Positions 1 through 9,600 of a stretch of 64,000 bases of DNA are shown piece after piece. Under the pieces are notes generated by a model that did not search any database, had not been told where the DNA came from, and saw only the letters and a list, made by a program, of their open reading frames with translations. Source of the stretch: Nitrosomonas nitrosa (GTDB taxonomy: Bacteria > Pseudomonadota > Gammaproteobacteria > Burkholderiales > Nitrosomonadaceae); assembly GCF_003051105.1 (NCBI RefSeq), contig NZ_QAOO01000015.1, positions 1 to 64,000 of the forward strand, read 5' to 3'. The position numbers and the translations under genes were made by a program. Each line of letters starts with the position of its first letter. Position 1 is the first letter of the stretch.

Positions 1-114
1 AATCAGAGATGGGTGCTGGGTGAAATTCGTGTTTTTTATGCGAATTCTCTTAAAAAACACAATTAGGAACATATTTGAAGGAATAATTTCATTGCACTTC
101 TAGGAAGTGCTTAA

Positions 115-363
115 AAATTAGGCAGCTCACTGTCGAAAAAATGGGGTTTTCGGGCTGACACTAACTATCCTGCTATAAATAGTTCAGATGTAAGAAAACT
201 AGATATTCCTTTGCCACAAATGGACGAGCAAACTCATATAGCCAAAATCCTCTCCGATATGGACGCCGAAATCGCCGCGCTCGAAGCCAAACTCGCCAAA
301 TACCAGCACATCAAGCAAGGCATGATGCAAAACCTGCTGACCGGGAGGATACGCTTGATATGA
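115..363 (+). pseudogene. hsdS: C-terminal remnant of type I restriction specificity subunit HsdS
   Basis: The frame ending in TGA at 361-363 encodes a typical HsdS tail: an NYPAINSSDVRKLDIPLP stretch that closes the second target recognition domain, then the second conserved helix (IAKILSDMDAEIAALEAKL, then YQHIKQGMMQNLLTGRIRL). Upstream in the same frame there are stops at 64, 76 and 112, so no intact target recognition domain precedes it. Frame 2 is open over about 2-100 but I cannot recognise it. The gene is either frameshifted or truncated by a rearrangement, and the rest lies outside the window. Its stop overlaps the next start (ATGA), so it was the upstream gene of this operon. Confidence 0.75.
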
Positions 364-1067
364 GCGAAATTTTCAATATTTACTGCGATGAATCCTGTCA
401 TTTGGAAAATGATCATTACCGTTTCATGGTGTTGGGCGGCTTGTGGTGTCCAACGGAAAAAACCAGGGAAATTGCGGTTCGTATTCGTGAAATCAAACAC
501 AAACATCAAATACCACACTGCCGTGAATTGAAATGGAGCAAGGTGTCGGCGGCCAAGCTGGATTTATACCTGGATTTAATCGACTACTTTTTTGACGATG
601 ACGATCTGAATTTCCGGGTGCTGGTCGCGGATAAGTCGATACTGGATCACGGCGCTTTTAATCAAAGTCACGATGAATGGTATTACAAGATGTATTTTGA
701 CATGCTCAAAGTGATTTTTGACCCGGAATGTCGCTATCGGATATATCTGGATATCAAGGATACGCAAGGCGGCGAGAAGGTTCGCCGGTTGCACCGGGTA
801 CTTTGTAACAGTCAATACGACTTTTCCCAGAAAATTATCGAGCGTGTTCAGATTGTGGAATCTCATCATGTAGAACAATTGCAGCTGACGGATTTATTGA
901 TCGGCGCCATTTCTTATTTGCACAATCAGCCGGGAAGCAGTGAAGCTAAACAAACCATGATCGAACGAATCAAGCAGCGCAGTCATTATTCATTGCGTCA
1001 GCAAACCCTTTATAGAGAGAAGAAATTCAATTTGTTCATTTGGTATGGTCAGGGTGGACGGCATTGA
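360..1067 (+). CDS. DUF3800 domain protein
   Basis: 235 aa. It starts YCDES near residues 8-12 and has RELKW at 55-59, an isolated Asp in YLDIKD near 131 and LTDLLIGAIS near 177-186. This is the spacing of acidic residues expected of DUF3800, a family thought to have an RNase H-like fold. No signal peptide or membrane segment is seen, so it should be cytosolic. The ATG overlaps the hsdS stop by four bases and the next gene starts two bases after its stop, so the three are translationally coupled. DUF3800 proteins are common in mobile and defence loci; nuclease activity here is inference. Confidence 0.75.
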   Translation: MSEIFNIYCDESCHLENDHYRFMVLGGLWCPTEKTREIAVRIREIKHKHQIPHCRELKWSKVSAAKLDLYLDLIDYFFDDDDLNFRVLVADKSILDHGAFNQSHDEWYYKMYFDMLKVIFDPECRYRIYLDIKDTQGGEKVRRLHRVLCNSQYDFSQKIIERVQIVESHHVEQLQLTDLLIGAISYLHNQPGSSEAKQTMIERIKQRSHYSLRQQTLYREKKFNLFIWYGQGGRH

Positions 1068-1069
1068 GC

Positions 1070-1558
1070 ATGCATCAAAGAGAATGGCTGCCGGGGTTAA
1101 TTTTATTTTCGGATCATGATGGTGACTGGAATCGTTATTTAGCGACCATTTATGAAGCATTCCGCACCCAGTTTATTGTTTCAAGTCCTGAGTTTCGTGG
1201 CATAAGGTTGGGATTGAAACGTCACCCAATGATTCGGGGTAAAGAAGCAACTTTCTGGCATATGATTTCCGAGGGTAGTGTAGAGGAAGAACGGCTACCC
1301 GATTTTCGCCGCTGTGAACGCATTCGCTGGCCAAGGCCGGTGATTGAGCATGAAGCTCATCCTGCCGTGAAACTATGGAAGAATAAGCGCGGAGCAGAAA
1401 CGCGCATTGTGATATGGCTGGAAGCTGAGAATTACCTAGTGATACTGAGCGAGCGCAAAGGCTACATTTTGCCTTGGACGGCTTATTTAGTGGAACAAGG
1501 TCACCAGAAACGGAAACTGCAGCGGGAATTTGAAAATTACCAAAATAATCCTTGGTAA
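1070..1558 (+). CDS. Small partner protein of the DUF3800 gene, function unknown
   Basis: 162 aa. The ATG at 1070 is chosen because it lies two bases after the upstream stop; an earlier in-frame ATG at 1040 would overlap the DUF3800 gene by 28 bases. The sequence has a HPMIRGKEATFWHM segment, a paired-charge RRCERIRWPRP segment and a C-terminal part that reads like a beta strand followed by a basic helix. I recall similar proteins, labelled phage-related, next to DUF3800 genes in restriction loci, but I do not know a function. It is soluble, with no signal peptide. Its tight coupling to DUF3800 suggests the two act together. Confidence 0.6.
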   Translation: MHQREWLPGLILFSDHDGDWNRYLATIYEAFRTQFIVSSPEFRGIRLGLKRHPMIRGKEATFWHMISEGSVEEERLPDFRRCERIRWPRPVIEHEAHPAVKLWKNKRGAETRIVIWLEAENYLVILSERKGYILPWTAYLVEQGHQKRKLQREFENYQNNPW

Positions 1559-1697
1559 AGGCTGGTTGCGCCCCTTTTAAAAAGACGCCCCCGTTACTCC
1601 TTCTACAACATGGTAGATGAGCTAAGTGCAGTATAGCGGCTACATTAATGAAAAACAATAGAGTAGATGTTAGATGAGGTCTGGCACGGCTTTGATT

Positions 1698-4166
1698 ATG
1701 GATAAAATTGGAAAACCCGAACGCGCGACGCAAAACCGCGTCGTGAAGCTGTTCCGCGAGCAATTAGGCTACACCTATCTCGGCAATCTGGAAGACAAAC
1801 CGGATAACAGCAACATCGAAGCGCCGCAACTGATGGGCTATCTGGCTGCCAGAGGTTATGATGACGATCAAATTAACAAGGCGCTGGATAAATTACAGAC
1901 AACGGCCAACAACCACGGCCAGGATTTGTATCACAACAACAAGGCTGTCTATCAACTGCTGCGCTATGGCGTGCAAACTAAGACGGAAGCGGGGCTGCCC
2001 ACCGATACGGTGCATGTGATCGACTGGCGGCATCCCGAAAACAACGATTTTTACATTGCCGAAGAAGTCACGGTATTCGGCGAAAAGGAAAAACGCCCGG
2101 ATATCGTGCTGTACCTCAATGGTATCGCCATTGGCGTGCTGGAACTCAAGAACAGCCGCGTTTCCATCGGCGAGGGCATCCGCCAGAGTCTGGTGAACCA
2201 GAAGCCCGCATTCATCGGTGCCTTTTTCAGCACCCTCCAGATCATTTTTGCCGGTAACGATGCCGAAGGGCTGCGATATGGCACCATTGGTACGCCGGAG
2301 AAGTTTTTCCTCAAATGGAAAGAAGATGAAGCGGACGACAGCGGCTACCAACTGGATAAATACCTCGCCAGAATGTGCAACAAGCAGCGGCTGATCGAAC
2401 TCATGTACGACTTTGTATTGTTCGATGGCGGTATCAAGAAACTACCGCGCGCGCACCAGTATTTCGGCGTCAAGGCCGCGCAGGCGCATGTGCGGCGCAA
2501 GGAAGGCGGCATCATTTGGCACACGCAGGGCAGCGGCAAAAGTATCGTCATGGTGCTGCTGGCCAAATGGCTGCTGGAAAACAATCCGCATGCGCGCATC
2601 GCCATCGTCACCGACCGCGATGAGCTGGACAAGCAGATCGAGCGCGTGTTCAGGGATGCCGGGGAAGCGATTTACCGCACGCACAGCGGGCGCGATCTGA
2701 TGGCGCAACTGGGGCAGGCCAGGCCGCGTCTGTTATGTTCGCTGGTGCACAAGTTCGGCCGGCGCGGTGTCGATGATTTTGACGCGTTCATCGAGCAACT
2801 GCAAAGCCAGCCGTGTTATGCGGTCGGCGAATTGTTCATTTTTGTCGACGAATGCCACCGCACGCAAGGCGGCAAGCTGCACAAGACGATGAAGGCACTG
2901 CTGCCGGGCGCGGTATTCATCGGCTTTACCGGCACGCCGCTGTTGAAGAAAGACAAAGCCACCAGCCTGGAAGTGTTCGGCAAATATATTCATACCTACA
3001 AGTTCAACGAAGCGGTGCAGGACGGCGTGGTGCTCGATCTGGTGTACGAAGCGCGCGATATCGACCAACGCTTAAGTTCTCAGCAGAAAATCGACGCGTG
3101 GTTTGCCGCCAAGACCAAGGGATTGAACGATTTCCAGAAAGCTGAACTGAAAAAGAAATGGGGTACCATGCAGAACGTGCTCAGCTCCAAATCGCGCATG
3201 GATAAGGTGGTAACCGATATCGTCGGGGATTTCAGCGTCAAGCCGCGCTTGAGCAGCGAAATGGGCAATGCCATTCTGGTGGCGTCCAGCATATTCGAAG
3301 CCTGCCGGTACTATGAACTGTTCCAGGCCACCGAATTGAAAGGCAAATGCGCGGTGGTCACTTCCTACAATCCGCACTCCCGCGACATCACCACCGAAGA
3401 AACTGGCGCCAATACCGAGACGGACAAACAAGTGATCTACAATACTTACGAAACCTTGCTGAAGGGTGTCAAGGCCGAACCCGGCAAATCCAAAACGGAA
3501 AGCTACGAAGACCGGGTCAAAAAGCTTTTTGTCGATGAACCGGCAAATATGAAGCTGCTGATCGTGGTCGACAAGTTGCTGACCGGGTTCGATGCGCCCA
3601 GTTGCACCTATTTGTATATCGATAAATCGATGCAGGATCACGGGCTGTTTCAGGCGATCTGCCGCGTCAACCGGCTGGACAGCGACGACAAGAAATTCGG
3701 CTTCATCGTCGATTACAAGGATTTGTTCAAAAAGCTGGTCAACGAAAAAGGTACCGGCGCGATTCAGGTGTATACGGAAGCGCTCGATTACGATCAGTTC
3801 GAAGCCAAGGAATGCGATATCCTGCTGCAAGACCGGCTGAGCAAAGGCCGTGAATGGCTGGACCGCGCGTTGGAAGAAGTGGAGCTGCTGTGCGAGCAGG
3901 TGGAACCGCCCAAAGGCGATCTGGAATATATGCGTTACTTCTGCGGCAATCCCGAACTCCCGGAAGACTTGAAAGCGCGCGAAGTGCAACGAACCGCGCT
4001 ATACAAAGCGACCGCCAACCTGCTCCGTGCGTATGCCAACATTGGCGACGACATGGAAGCGGCGGGTTACAGCCCAAGCGCTAGCGAACATATCAAGAAT
4101 CGCGTGGATCACTACCTCAAACTGCGTGACGTCATCAAAAATGTTGCCAATGAAAAATCGATTTGA
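1698..4166 (+). CDS. hsdR: Type I restriction enzyme HsdR, N-terminal part (frameshifted)
   Basis: 822 aa from the ATG at 1698, which is favoured over 1674 because the protein then begins at the usual MDKIGKPERATQ. The motor and nuclease subunit of a type I enzyme. The PD-(D/E)xK nuclease is visible (RPDIVLY near 132, LELKN near 147-151), then helicase motifs: Walker A TQGSGKS near 275-282, DECH near 383-386, TGTPLL near 415, and the Q.ICRVNRLD motif VI near 655. The frame stops at 4164-4166, exactly where homologues continue into their C-terminal helical domain, which is present in the next frame from 4163. Together the two pieces would make about 1,020 aa, normal for HsdR. GC content is higher than in the housekeeping genes downstream. 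Confidence 0.9.
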   Translation: MDKIGKPERATQNRVVKLFREQLGYTYLGNLEDKPDNSNIEAPQLMGYLAARGYDDDQINKALDKLQTTANNHGQDLYHNNKAVYQLLRYGVQTKTEAGLPTDTVHVIDWRHPENNDFYIAEEVTVFGEKEKRPDIVLYLNGIAIGVLELKNSRVSIGEGIRQSLVNQKPAFIGAFFSTLQIIFAGNDAEGLRYGTIGTPEKFFLKWKEDEADDSGYQLDKYLARMCNKQRLIELMYDFVLFDGGIKKLPRAHQYFGVKAAQAHVRRKEGGIIWHTQGSGKSIVMVLLAKWLLENNPHARIAIVTDRDELDKQIERVFRDAGEAIYRTHSGRDLMAQLGQARPRLLCSLVHKFGRRGVDDFDAFIEQLQSQPCYAVGELFIFVDECHRTQGGKLHKTMKALLPGAVFIGFTGTPLLKKDKATSLEVFGKYIHTYKFNEAVQDGVVLDLVYEARDIDQRLSSQQKIDAWFAAKTKGLNDFQKAELKKKWGTMQNVLSSKSRMDKVVTDIVGDFSVKPRLSSEMGNAILVASSIFEACRYYELFQATELKGKCAVVTSYNPHSRDITTEETGANTETDKQVIYNTYETLLKGVKAEPGKSKTESYEDRVKKLFVDEPANMKLLIVVDKLLTGFDAPSCTYLYIDKSMQDHGLFQAICRVNRLDSDDKKFGFIVDYKDLFKKLVNEKGTGAIQVYTEALDYDQFEAKECDILLQDRLSKGREWLDRALEEVELLCEQVEPPKGDLEYMRYFCGNPELPEDLKAREVQRTALYKATANLLRAYANIGDDMEAAGYSPSASEHIKNRVDHYLKLRDVIKNVANEKSI

Positions 4167-4765
4167 AAGCGTATGAAGCAGATATGCGTTATCTGATCGA
4201 TCGTTATATCCAGGCGGAAGAGTCCGTGGTTATATCCCCGTTTGCCGATCTGCCCATTCTGGACATTATCGAGAAAAGCGGTATTGCCGAGGCGATCAGC
4301 ACGCTGCCCGATGGCATCAGAGCCAATCGAGAAGCGGTGGCCGAGACCATCGAAAACAATGTGCGCAGCCACATCATCAAAAACCACCTGCTCGATCCGG
4401 CCTACTTTGAGAAGATATCGAAGCTGCTCGATGAAATCATTAAATTCAGAAAAGAAAATGCAGAGAAGTATAAAGAGTATTTGCAAAAGATTGCCGATCT
4501 TGCGCGCAAAGCTACCGCAGCGCAGCCGGACGACATGCCAACATCCCTGAATACCAAAGCCAAGCGGGTGCTGTATGGCAATTTAGGCAAAAACGAAGCG
4601 TTGGCGTTGCAAATCAATGACGCGGTGATGGACAGCAAGCAGGATGGCTTCCGTGGTAATCAGGCCAAAGAAAATGCGATTAAATACGCGATCTACAAAG
4701 TCGTAAACGATGTCGAAGAAGTCGAGCGTATTTTTGCGATCGTCAAACAGCAAAGTGACTACTGA
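4163..4765 (+). CDS. hsdR: Type I restriction enzyme HsdR, C-terminal domain (second frame)
   Basis: 200 aa if started at TTG 4163, which overlaps the previous stop (TTGA). It is the helical C-terminal domain of HsdR: LKAYEADMRYLIDRYIQAE, then AETIENNVRSHIIKNHL and a long lysine-rich helix. HsdM-binding has been assigned to this region in the family. Reading the -1 frame across the five-A run at 4153-4157 gives KIDLKAYEADM, the junction normally seen in intact HsdR, so one extra base in or near that run explains the split. It could be a real mutation, a sequencing error in a homopolymer, or translation as two pieces through TTGA coupling. It overlaps the next gene by 11 bases. Confidence 0.85.
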   Translation: MKAYEADMRYLIDRYIQAEESVVISPFADLPILDIIEKSGIAEAISTLPDGIRANREAVAETIENNVRSHIIKNHLLDPAYFEKISKLLDEIIKFRKENAEKYKEYLQKIADLARKATAAQPDDMPTSLNTKAKRVLYGNLGKNEALALQINDAVMDSKQDGFRGNQAKENAIKYAIYKVVNDVEEVERIFAIVKQQSDY

Positions 4766-5480
4766 AAACTTCACATTGAAACTGAATGAACTGGATATCG
4801 AAATCGTTCAGAAAAACATCAAGCATGTCCATTTGAGCGTCTACCCGCCGGATGGTAAAGTCAAAGTATCGGCCCCGCTCAGCATGGCGCCGGATACCCT
4901 TCGGGTGTTTGTCATTTCCAAATTGGCATGGATCAAGAAACAGCAATCGAAGCTGCGCGCCCAGCAACGGGAAGCGCCACGGGAATATCTCGACCGTGAA
5001 AGCCATTATGTATGGGGCAAGCGCTATTTGCTCAAAATTGAAGAAGCAGAAGCCCCGCCCAGAATAGAACTCAAGCACAACAAGCTGGTGCTTTCGGTTC
5101 GACCGGGAACAAATCCCGCAAGAAAGCAGGCTATTCTGGAAGCCTGGTACCGCGACAATCTCAGGCAAGCCGTTCCTGCATTGATCGAAAAATGGCAGCC
5201 GCGCATGGGCGTGCGCGTTAACAGATTTTATGTGCAAAGCATGAAAACCAAGTGGGGCAGTTGCAGCGTTCATTCGGGCAGCATTCGGCTCAATACCGAA
5301 TTGGCCAAGAAACCGCGCGCTTGCCTGGAATATATCGTGGTGCACGAAATGACCCACCTGCTGGAACCGACGCACAATAGCCGTTTTATCGGATTGATGG
5401 ATCGATTCATGCCGAAATGGCGGTTTTATCGGGACGAGCTCAATCGATTACCGGTCCGGCATGAAGAATGGGGGTATTGA
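4755..5480 (+). CDS. M48-type (YgjP/DUF45) metallopeptidase
   Basis: 241 aa from GTG 4755; the longer in-frame ATG at 4710 would overlap hsdR by 56 bases and adds residues that do not look conserved. The protein has the YgjP-like layout: an N-terminal beta domain (VHLSVYPPDGKVKVSAP), KTKWGSCS near 165-171, and a zinc site HEMTH near 197-201 with a downstream His in THN near 207. Zn is expected to be bound by the two HExxH histidines and the third His. It is cytosolic. Genes of this type are frequent companions of type I restriction genes; the substrate is unknown. Confidence 0.85.
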   Translation: MTTENFTLKLNELDIEIVQKNIKHVHLSVYPPDGKVKVSAPLSMAPDTLRVFVISKLAWIKKQQSKLRAQQREAPREYLDRESHYVWGKRYLLKIEEAEAPPRIELKHNKLVLSVRPGTNPARKQAILEAWYRDNLRQAVPALIEKWQPRMGVRVNRFYVQSMKTKWGSCSVHSGSIRLNTELAKKPRACLEYIVVHEMTHLLEPTHNSRFIGLMDRFMPKWRFYRDELNRLPVRHEEWGY

Positions 5481-5888
5481 TCAATCCTGCTGCAACCTAT
5501 AGCGCTGTTCGATCATCGTCCAATGGCGCTTGCTTGGATGACGTCTCATGTTGGGTTCGAATGCATTAATGCTGTCCTGGATATTTTATGGCTTTGATCG
5601 CCCAAACCGAATATTCTCCTTTATGAATCCGTCAATTGCATACGTGTTTCCGAATCCTTCCTATTCGCTCAAAGTATCATTTTCAAAACCTGCATAGTCA
5701 TGAATAGCCTATTGATGCGCAGAATCCTCGGGGTTTTGGCCAGTGTTTTATTCGCCTGTAGGAGGATAGAAGATAGGCAGGGCAACAATGTCGCGTGCCG
5801 CGCATGGTAATCGCTTTATAATAGCGGGTTGGGTAGGATCATTGGCACATGATTCTTTTTTTGATTATCTAATTCGGAAGGTAAGTTG
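5481..5888. other. Intergenic region with a possible promoter
   Basis: About 400 bases between the metallopeptidase and the thioesterase. No convincing ORF. A perfect TATAAT lies at 5817-5822 inside a short inverted repeat (CGCT...AGCG, 5812-5826), some 65 bases before the thioesterase start, but I see no good -35 element at the right spacing. Confidence 0.35.
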
Positions 5889-6359
5889 GTGAGCAAAATT
5901 TGGTTTAAAGATTACGCACTGGATTATCTGGAAGGGCTGCGCAATGCAAATATGGGCGTGCATATCGGTATTCAATTTACAGAAATTGGCCCCGATTTTT
6001 TAAAGGCAAGAATGCCGGTTGATAATAGAACCACTCAGCCATTTGGAATACTGCATGGAGGCGCAAGCTGCGTGTTGTCGGAAACGCTGGGCAGTGTATC
6101 GGCATGGATGACGATTGATCCGGAAAAATATCGAGCAGTGGGTGTCGAGATTAATGCCAACCATATTCGGGCAGTGACGCAAGGCCATGTGATTGGCATA
6201 TGCACGCCTTTGCATGTTGGCCGCCGCACCCAGGTTTGGCAAACCGACATCACGGAAGAAGCCACGGGCAAGCGTGTGGCGATTTCCAGACTGACGGTGG
6301 CCATCATTGAACAAGGCACGCTGAGTAATCAAAAAGAGAAAGTAATTGTTAGTAAGTGA
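5889..6359 (+). CDS. Hotdog-fold thioesterase (PaaI/MenI-like)
   Basis: 156 aa. GTG 5889 is chosen over TTG 5886 because the GGAAGG at 5876-5882 is then about seven bases away. The hotdog motif FGILHGGASCVLSETLGS is at about 52-69, with HGG at 56-58 and the general-base Glu at about 65, as in acyl-CoA thioesterases of the PaaI/YdiI branch. Length is normal for a single-domain tetrameric enzyme. The substrate cannot be told; 1,4-dihydroxy-2-naphthoyl-CoA and phenylacetyl-CoA type thioesters are options in the family. It stands alone with intergenic DNA on both sides. Confidence 0.85.
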   Translation: MSKIWFKDYALDYLEGLRNANMGVHIGIQFTEIGPDFLKARMPVDNRTTQPFGILHGGASCVLSETLGSVSAWMTIDPEKYRAVGVEINANHIRAVTQGHVIGICTPLHVGRRTQVWQTDITEEATGKRVAISRLTVAIIEQGTLSNQKEKVIVSK

Positions 6360-6607
6360 GCAATGAACATTGCCAGTCCATCCGAGTGCTTTGCCGGGTG
6401 ATATTGATGATGGGCAAGCCATTTCTGCGATGAGCGCTATTTCCGGTGTGGGTTGCCGCCTTTAACGGTAGCTGCTCGGCTGTTAAGGCCTGGTTTTAGA
6501 CCTGTTTTCGATTCATATAAATCTTACTGTAAAGCCCGTGTGTTCAGCGTATTGTTTGCAAATATGATCAGCGCCATGCGCAGTCAGAATCAACTGTTTT
6601 ATTCGTC

Positions 6608-9600
6608 ATGAAGCCATCGATTGCTATAGCAGATCTAGAGCGGCGGCGAGCCGGTTTACCCAAACCAACATACCCGGAAGAGCTGCCTGTCGTTGGTAAG
6701 CGCGAAGAGATCGCGCGTGCGATCGAGGCAAATCAGGTGGTAATCGTTTGCGGCGAGACGGGTTCAGGGAAAACGACGCAATTACCTAAACTATGCCTTG
6801 AGCTTGGGCGGGGGGTCGCAGGGTTGATCGGGCACACTCAACCCCGCCGCATTGCGGCGCGTACAGTGGCGATGCGGATTGCCTCAGAGCTCAATAGTCC
6901 TTTAGGCCATGCGGTCGGCTATAAAGTCCGCTTTTCCGATAGCGTCAGCAAAAGTACCTACATCAAGCTTATGACGGATGGCATTCTCTTGGCAGAGACG
7001 CAAGGCGATCCGCTACTGAGCGCTTATGACACCATTATCATCGACGAGGCGCACGAGCGCAGCCTCAACATCGATTTCCTGCTGGGCTATCTCAAGCAGT
7101 TGCTGCCAAAACGGCCTGACCTCAAGCTGATAGTGACGTCTGCCACGATCGATGCCGATCGCTTTTCGTGGCATTTCAACAACGCACCGGTGATCGAGGT
7201 GTCAGGCAGACTGTATCCGGTGGAAGTACGCTATCGTCCTATCAACGCGGACGATGAGGAGGCAGGGGATCTGCAGCAAGCCATTATGGATGCGGTTGAT
7301 GAGCTGATGCGGGTAGGGGCAGGGGATACGTTGATATTCCTGCCTGGTGAGCGTGAAATCAGGGAAACGGCCGAGTCGCTGCGTAAGCATTCTTTCAGTC
7401 GTCCAGGTGGGGGAGCGGGCATTGAAATTCTGCCGTTGTTTGCCCGTTTATCATTTGCCGAACAGGAGCGTGTATTCAGGCCGGGCAACACTAGGCGTAT
7501 CGTTCTGGCGACCAATGTGGCAGAGACATCGCTGACTGTGCCGGGTATCCGTTATGTGATCGATACGGGTTTGGCGCGTATCAACCGCTACAGTTATCGC
7601 AACAAAGTCGAGCAACTGCTCATTGAGAAGATTTCCCAGGCTTCCGCCAATCAGCGTGCAGGACGCTGCGGACGCGTAATGAGCGGCATTTGTATCCGCT
7701 TGTACGGGGAAGATGACTATTTGATGCGGCCGGAATTTACCGATCCGGAAATTTTGCGGTCATCGCTTGCTTCGGTCATTTTGCGCATGAAATCGCTCAA
7801 AATTGGCGATGTAGAGAATTTTCCATTCCTCCAGCCGCCGCTGCCGCGTATGATTGCCGATGGCTATCAGTTGCTGGCAGAGCTCGGTGCGGTGGATGAC
7901 AGTAATGCGTTAACGGCAATGGGTTGGCGGCTTGCCAAATTTCCAATCGACCCGCGCATCGCCCGGATGATCCTGGCAGCCCAACAGGAAAATTGTCTGA
8001 GCGAATTGCTGATCATCGCATCTGCGCTGAGTTTGCAGGATCCTCGTGATCGCCCTTTCGATCGTCAGGAGGCGGCCGATCGCGCGCACGAGCCTTTTCG
8101 GGATGAACGGTCGGATTTTATGGGCTTCTTGAAGCTTTGGGAATGCTTCGATGAATGGCTCAAACATAAAAAATCGAATAAAAAGCTGATCGCTCAGTGT
8201 CAGGCGCATTTTCTTTCCTATCGTCGCATGCGTGAATGGCGGGAAATCCATGGGCAATTGCATACCCTGGTGCTGGAGATGGGGCTCAAACCCAATCAGA
8301 TACCGGCTGGTTACGATGAAATCCACCGCGCTTTACTGGCCGGTCTGCTGGGAAACATCGGCTTCAAAACGGAAAATGAAGGCGAATATCTGGGCGCGCG
8401 CGGGATCAAGTTCTCGATTTTTCCAGGTTCGACGCTGAAAAAGGTTAAACCTAAATGGATCGTCGCAGCCGAACTGACAGAAACCACTAAACTTTATGCG
8501 CGCTGTGCGGCGGCGATTGAACCTGCGTGGCTGGAGCGCATTGCTGGAAGGCTTTGTAAAAAACATTATTTCGATCCCCATTGGGAAAAACAATCTGCGC
8601 AGGTTGTGGCGTATGAGCGCGTTACGCTCTATGGCCTGACCATCGTGCCTAAGCGGCGCGTATCCTACGGCAGGATCAATCCCAAGGAAGCCCGGGAAAT
8701 CTTCATTCGCAACGCCTTGGTGGCAGGAGATTACGCCACTAAAGCACCTTTTTTCGAGCACAACCGGCGATTGATTGCAGATATCGAAGAACTCGAACAC
8801 AAAGCGCGCCGACAAGACGTATTGGTCGACGAGCAGGAAATTTTTGCTTTTTATGACGCGATCGTCCCTGCAGCGATTTATGGTGGAGCCGCGTTTGAAA
8901 AATGGCGCAAACAGGCTGAGCAAACGGATCCGCAATTGCTATTTCTCACGCGTGAATACCTCATGCGTCATGCAGCAGGCAGTATTACCGATGTGCAATT
9001 CCCTGAAACGTTTAGCATCGATGGCCATATTTATCCCTTGAGTTATCGCTTCGAACCTGGGCACATCTTGGACGGGGTGACCGTCACGGTGCCACTGCCA
9101 TTTTTAAATAAGCTGAATGCGGCGCGCTTTGATCGCCTCGTGCCGGGGCTGGTGCGTGAGAAAATCACATGGTATCTGAAAGCCTTGCCCAAACAAATCC
9201 GGCGCAATCTGGTGCCCGTGCCGGACTATGTCACCCGCTTTCTTGAAAGTGAGGAAACTCAAGAAACTAAAGGCGATGAACCTGCACTGCTCTCCGACGC
9301 GCTGGCGCGCTTTATCCAGGCTCAAACGGGCCTCAAGGTTCCCTTGGACAGTTGGGACGATAAACCGATGCCGCTGCATCTGAAGATGAATTATAAAGTG
9401 GTGGACGAAGCCGGGCAGGAGCTCGCCATGAGCCGTGATCTGGCGCAATTACAGGCGCAGCTTGGCCAGGCCGCTCAGTTAACTTTTGCGCAGTGCACTA
9501 CAGCCAAACAGACCGGTATCGAACGTGATTCGCTGACGCGCTGGGATTTTGGTGATTTACCTGAGGAAATCGCTTTCACGCAGGCCGGTAAACAAGTTAC

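Noticed and set aside
3072-3989. 305-codon ORF opposite hsdR
   Set aside because: Antisense shadow; the sense frame has clear helicase motifs.
4150-4166. Programmed -1 frameshifting in hsdR
   Set aside because: The site is not a classic X-XXY-YYZ heptamer and I found no downstream stem-loop; a simple indel is more likely.
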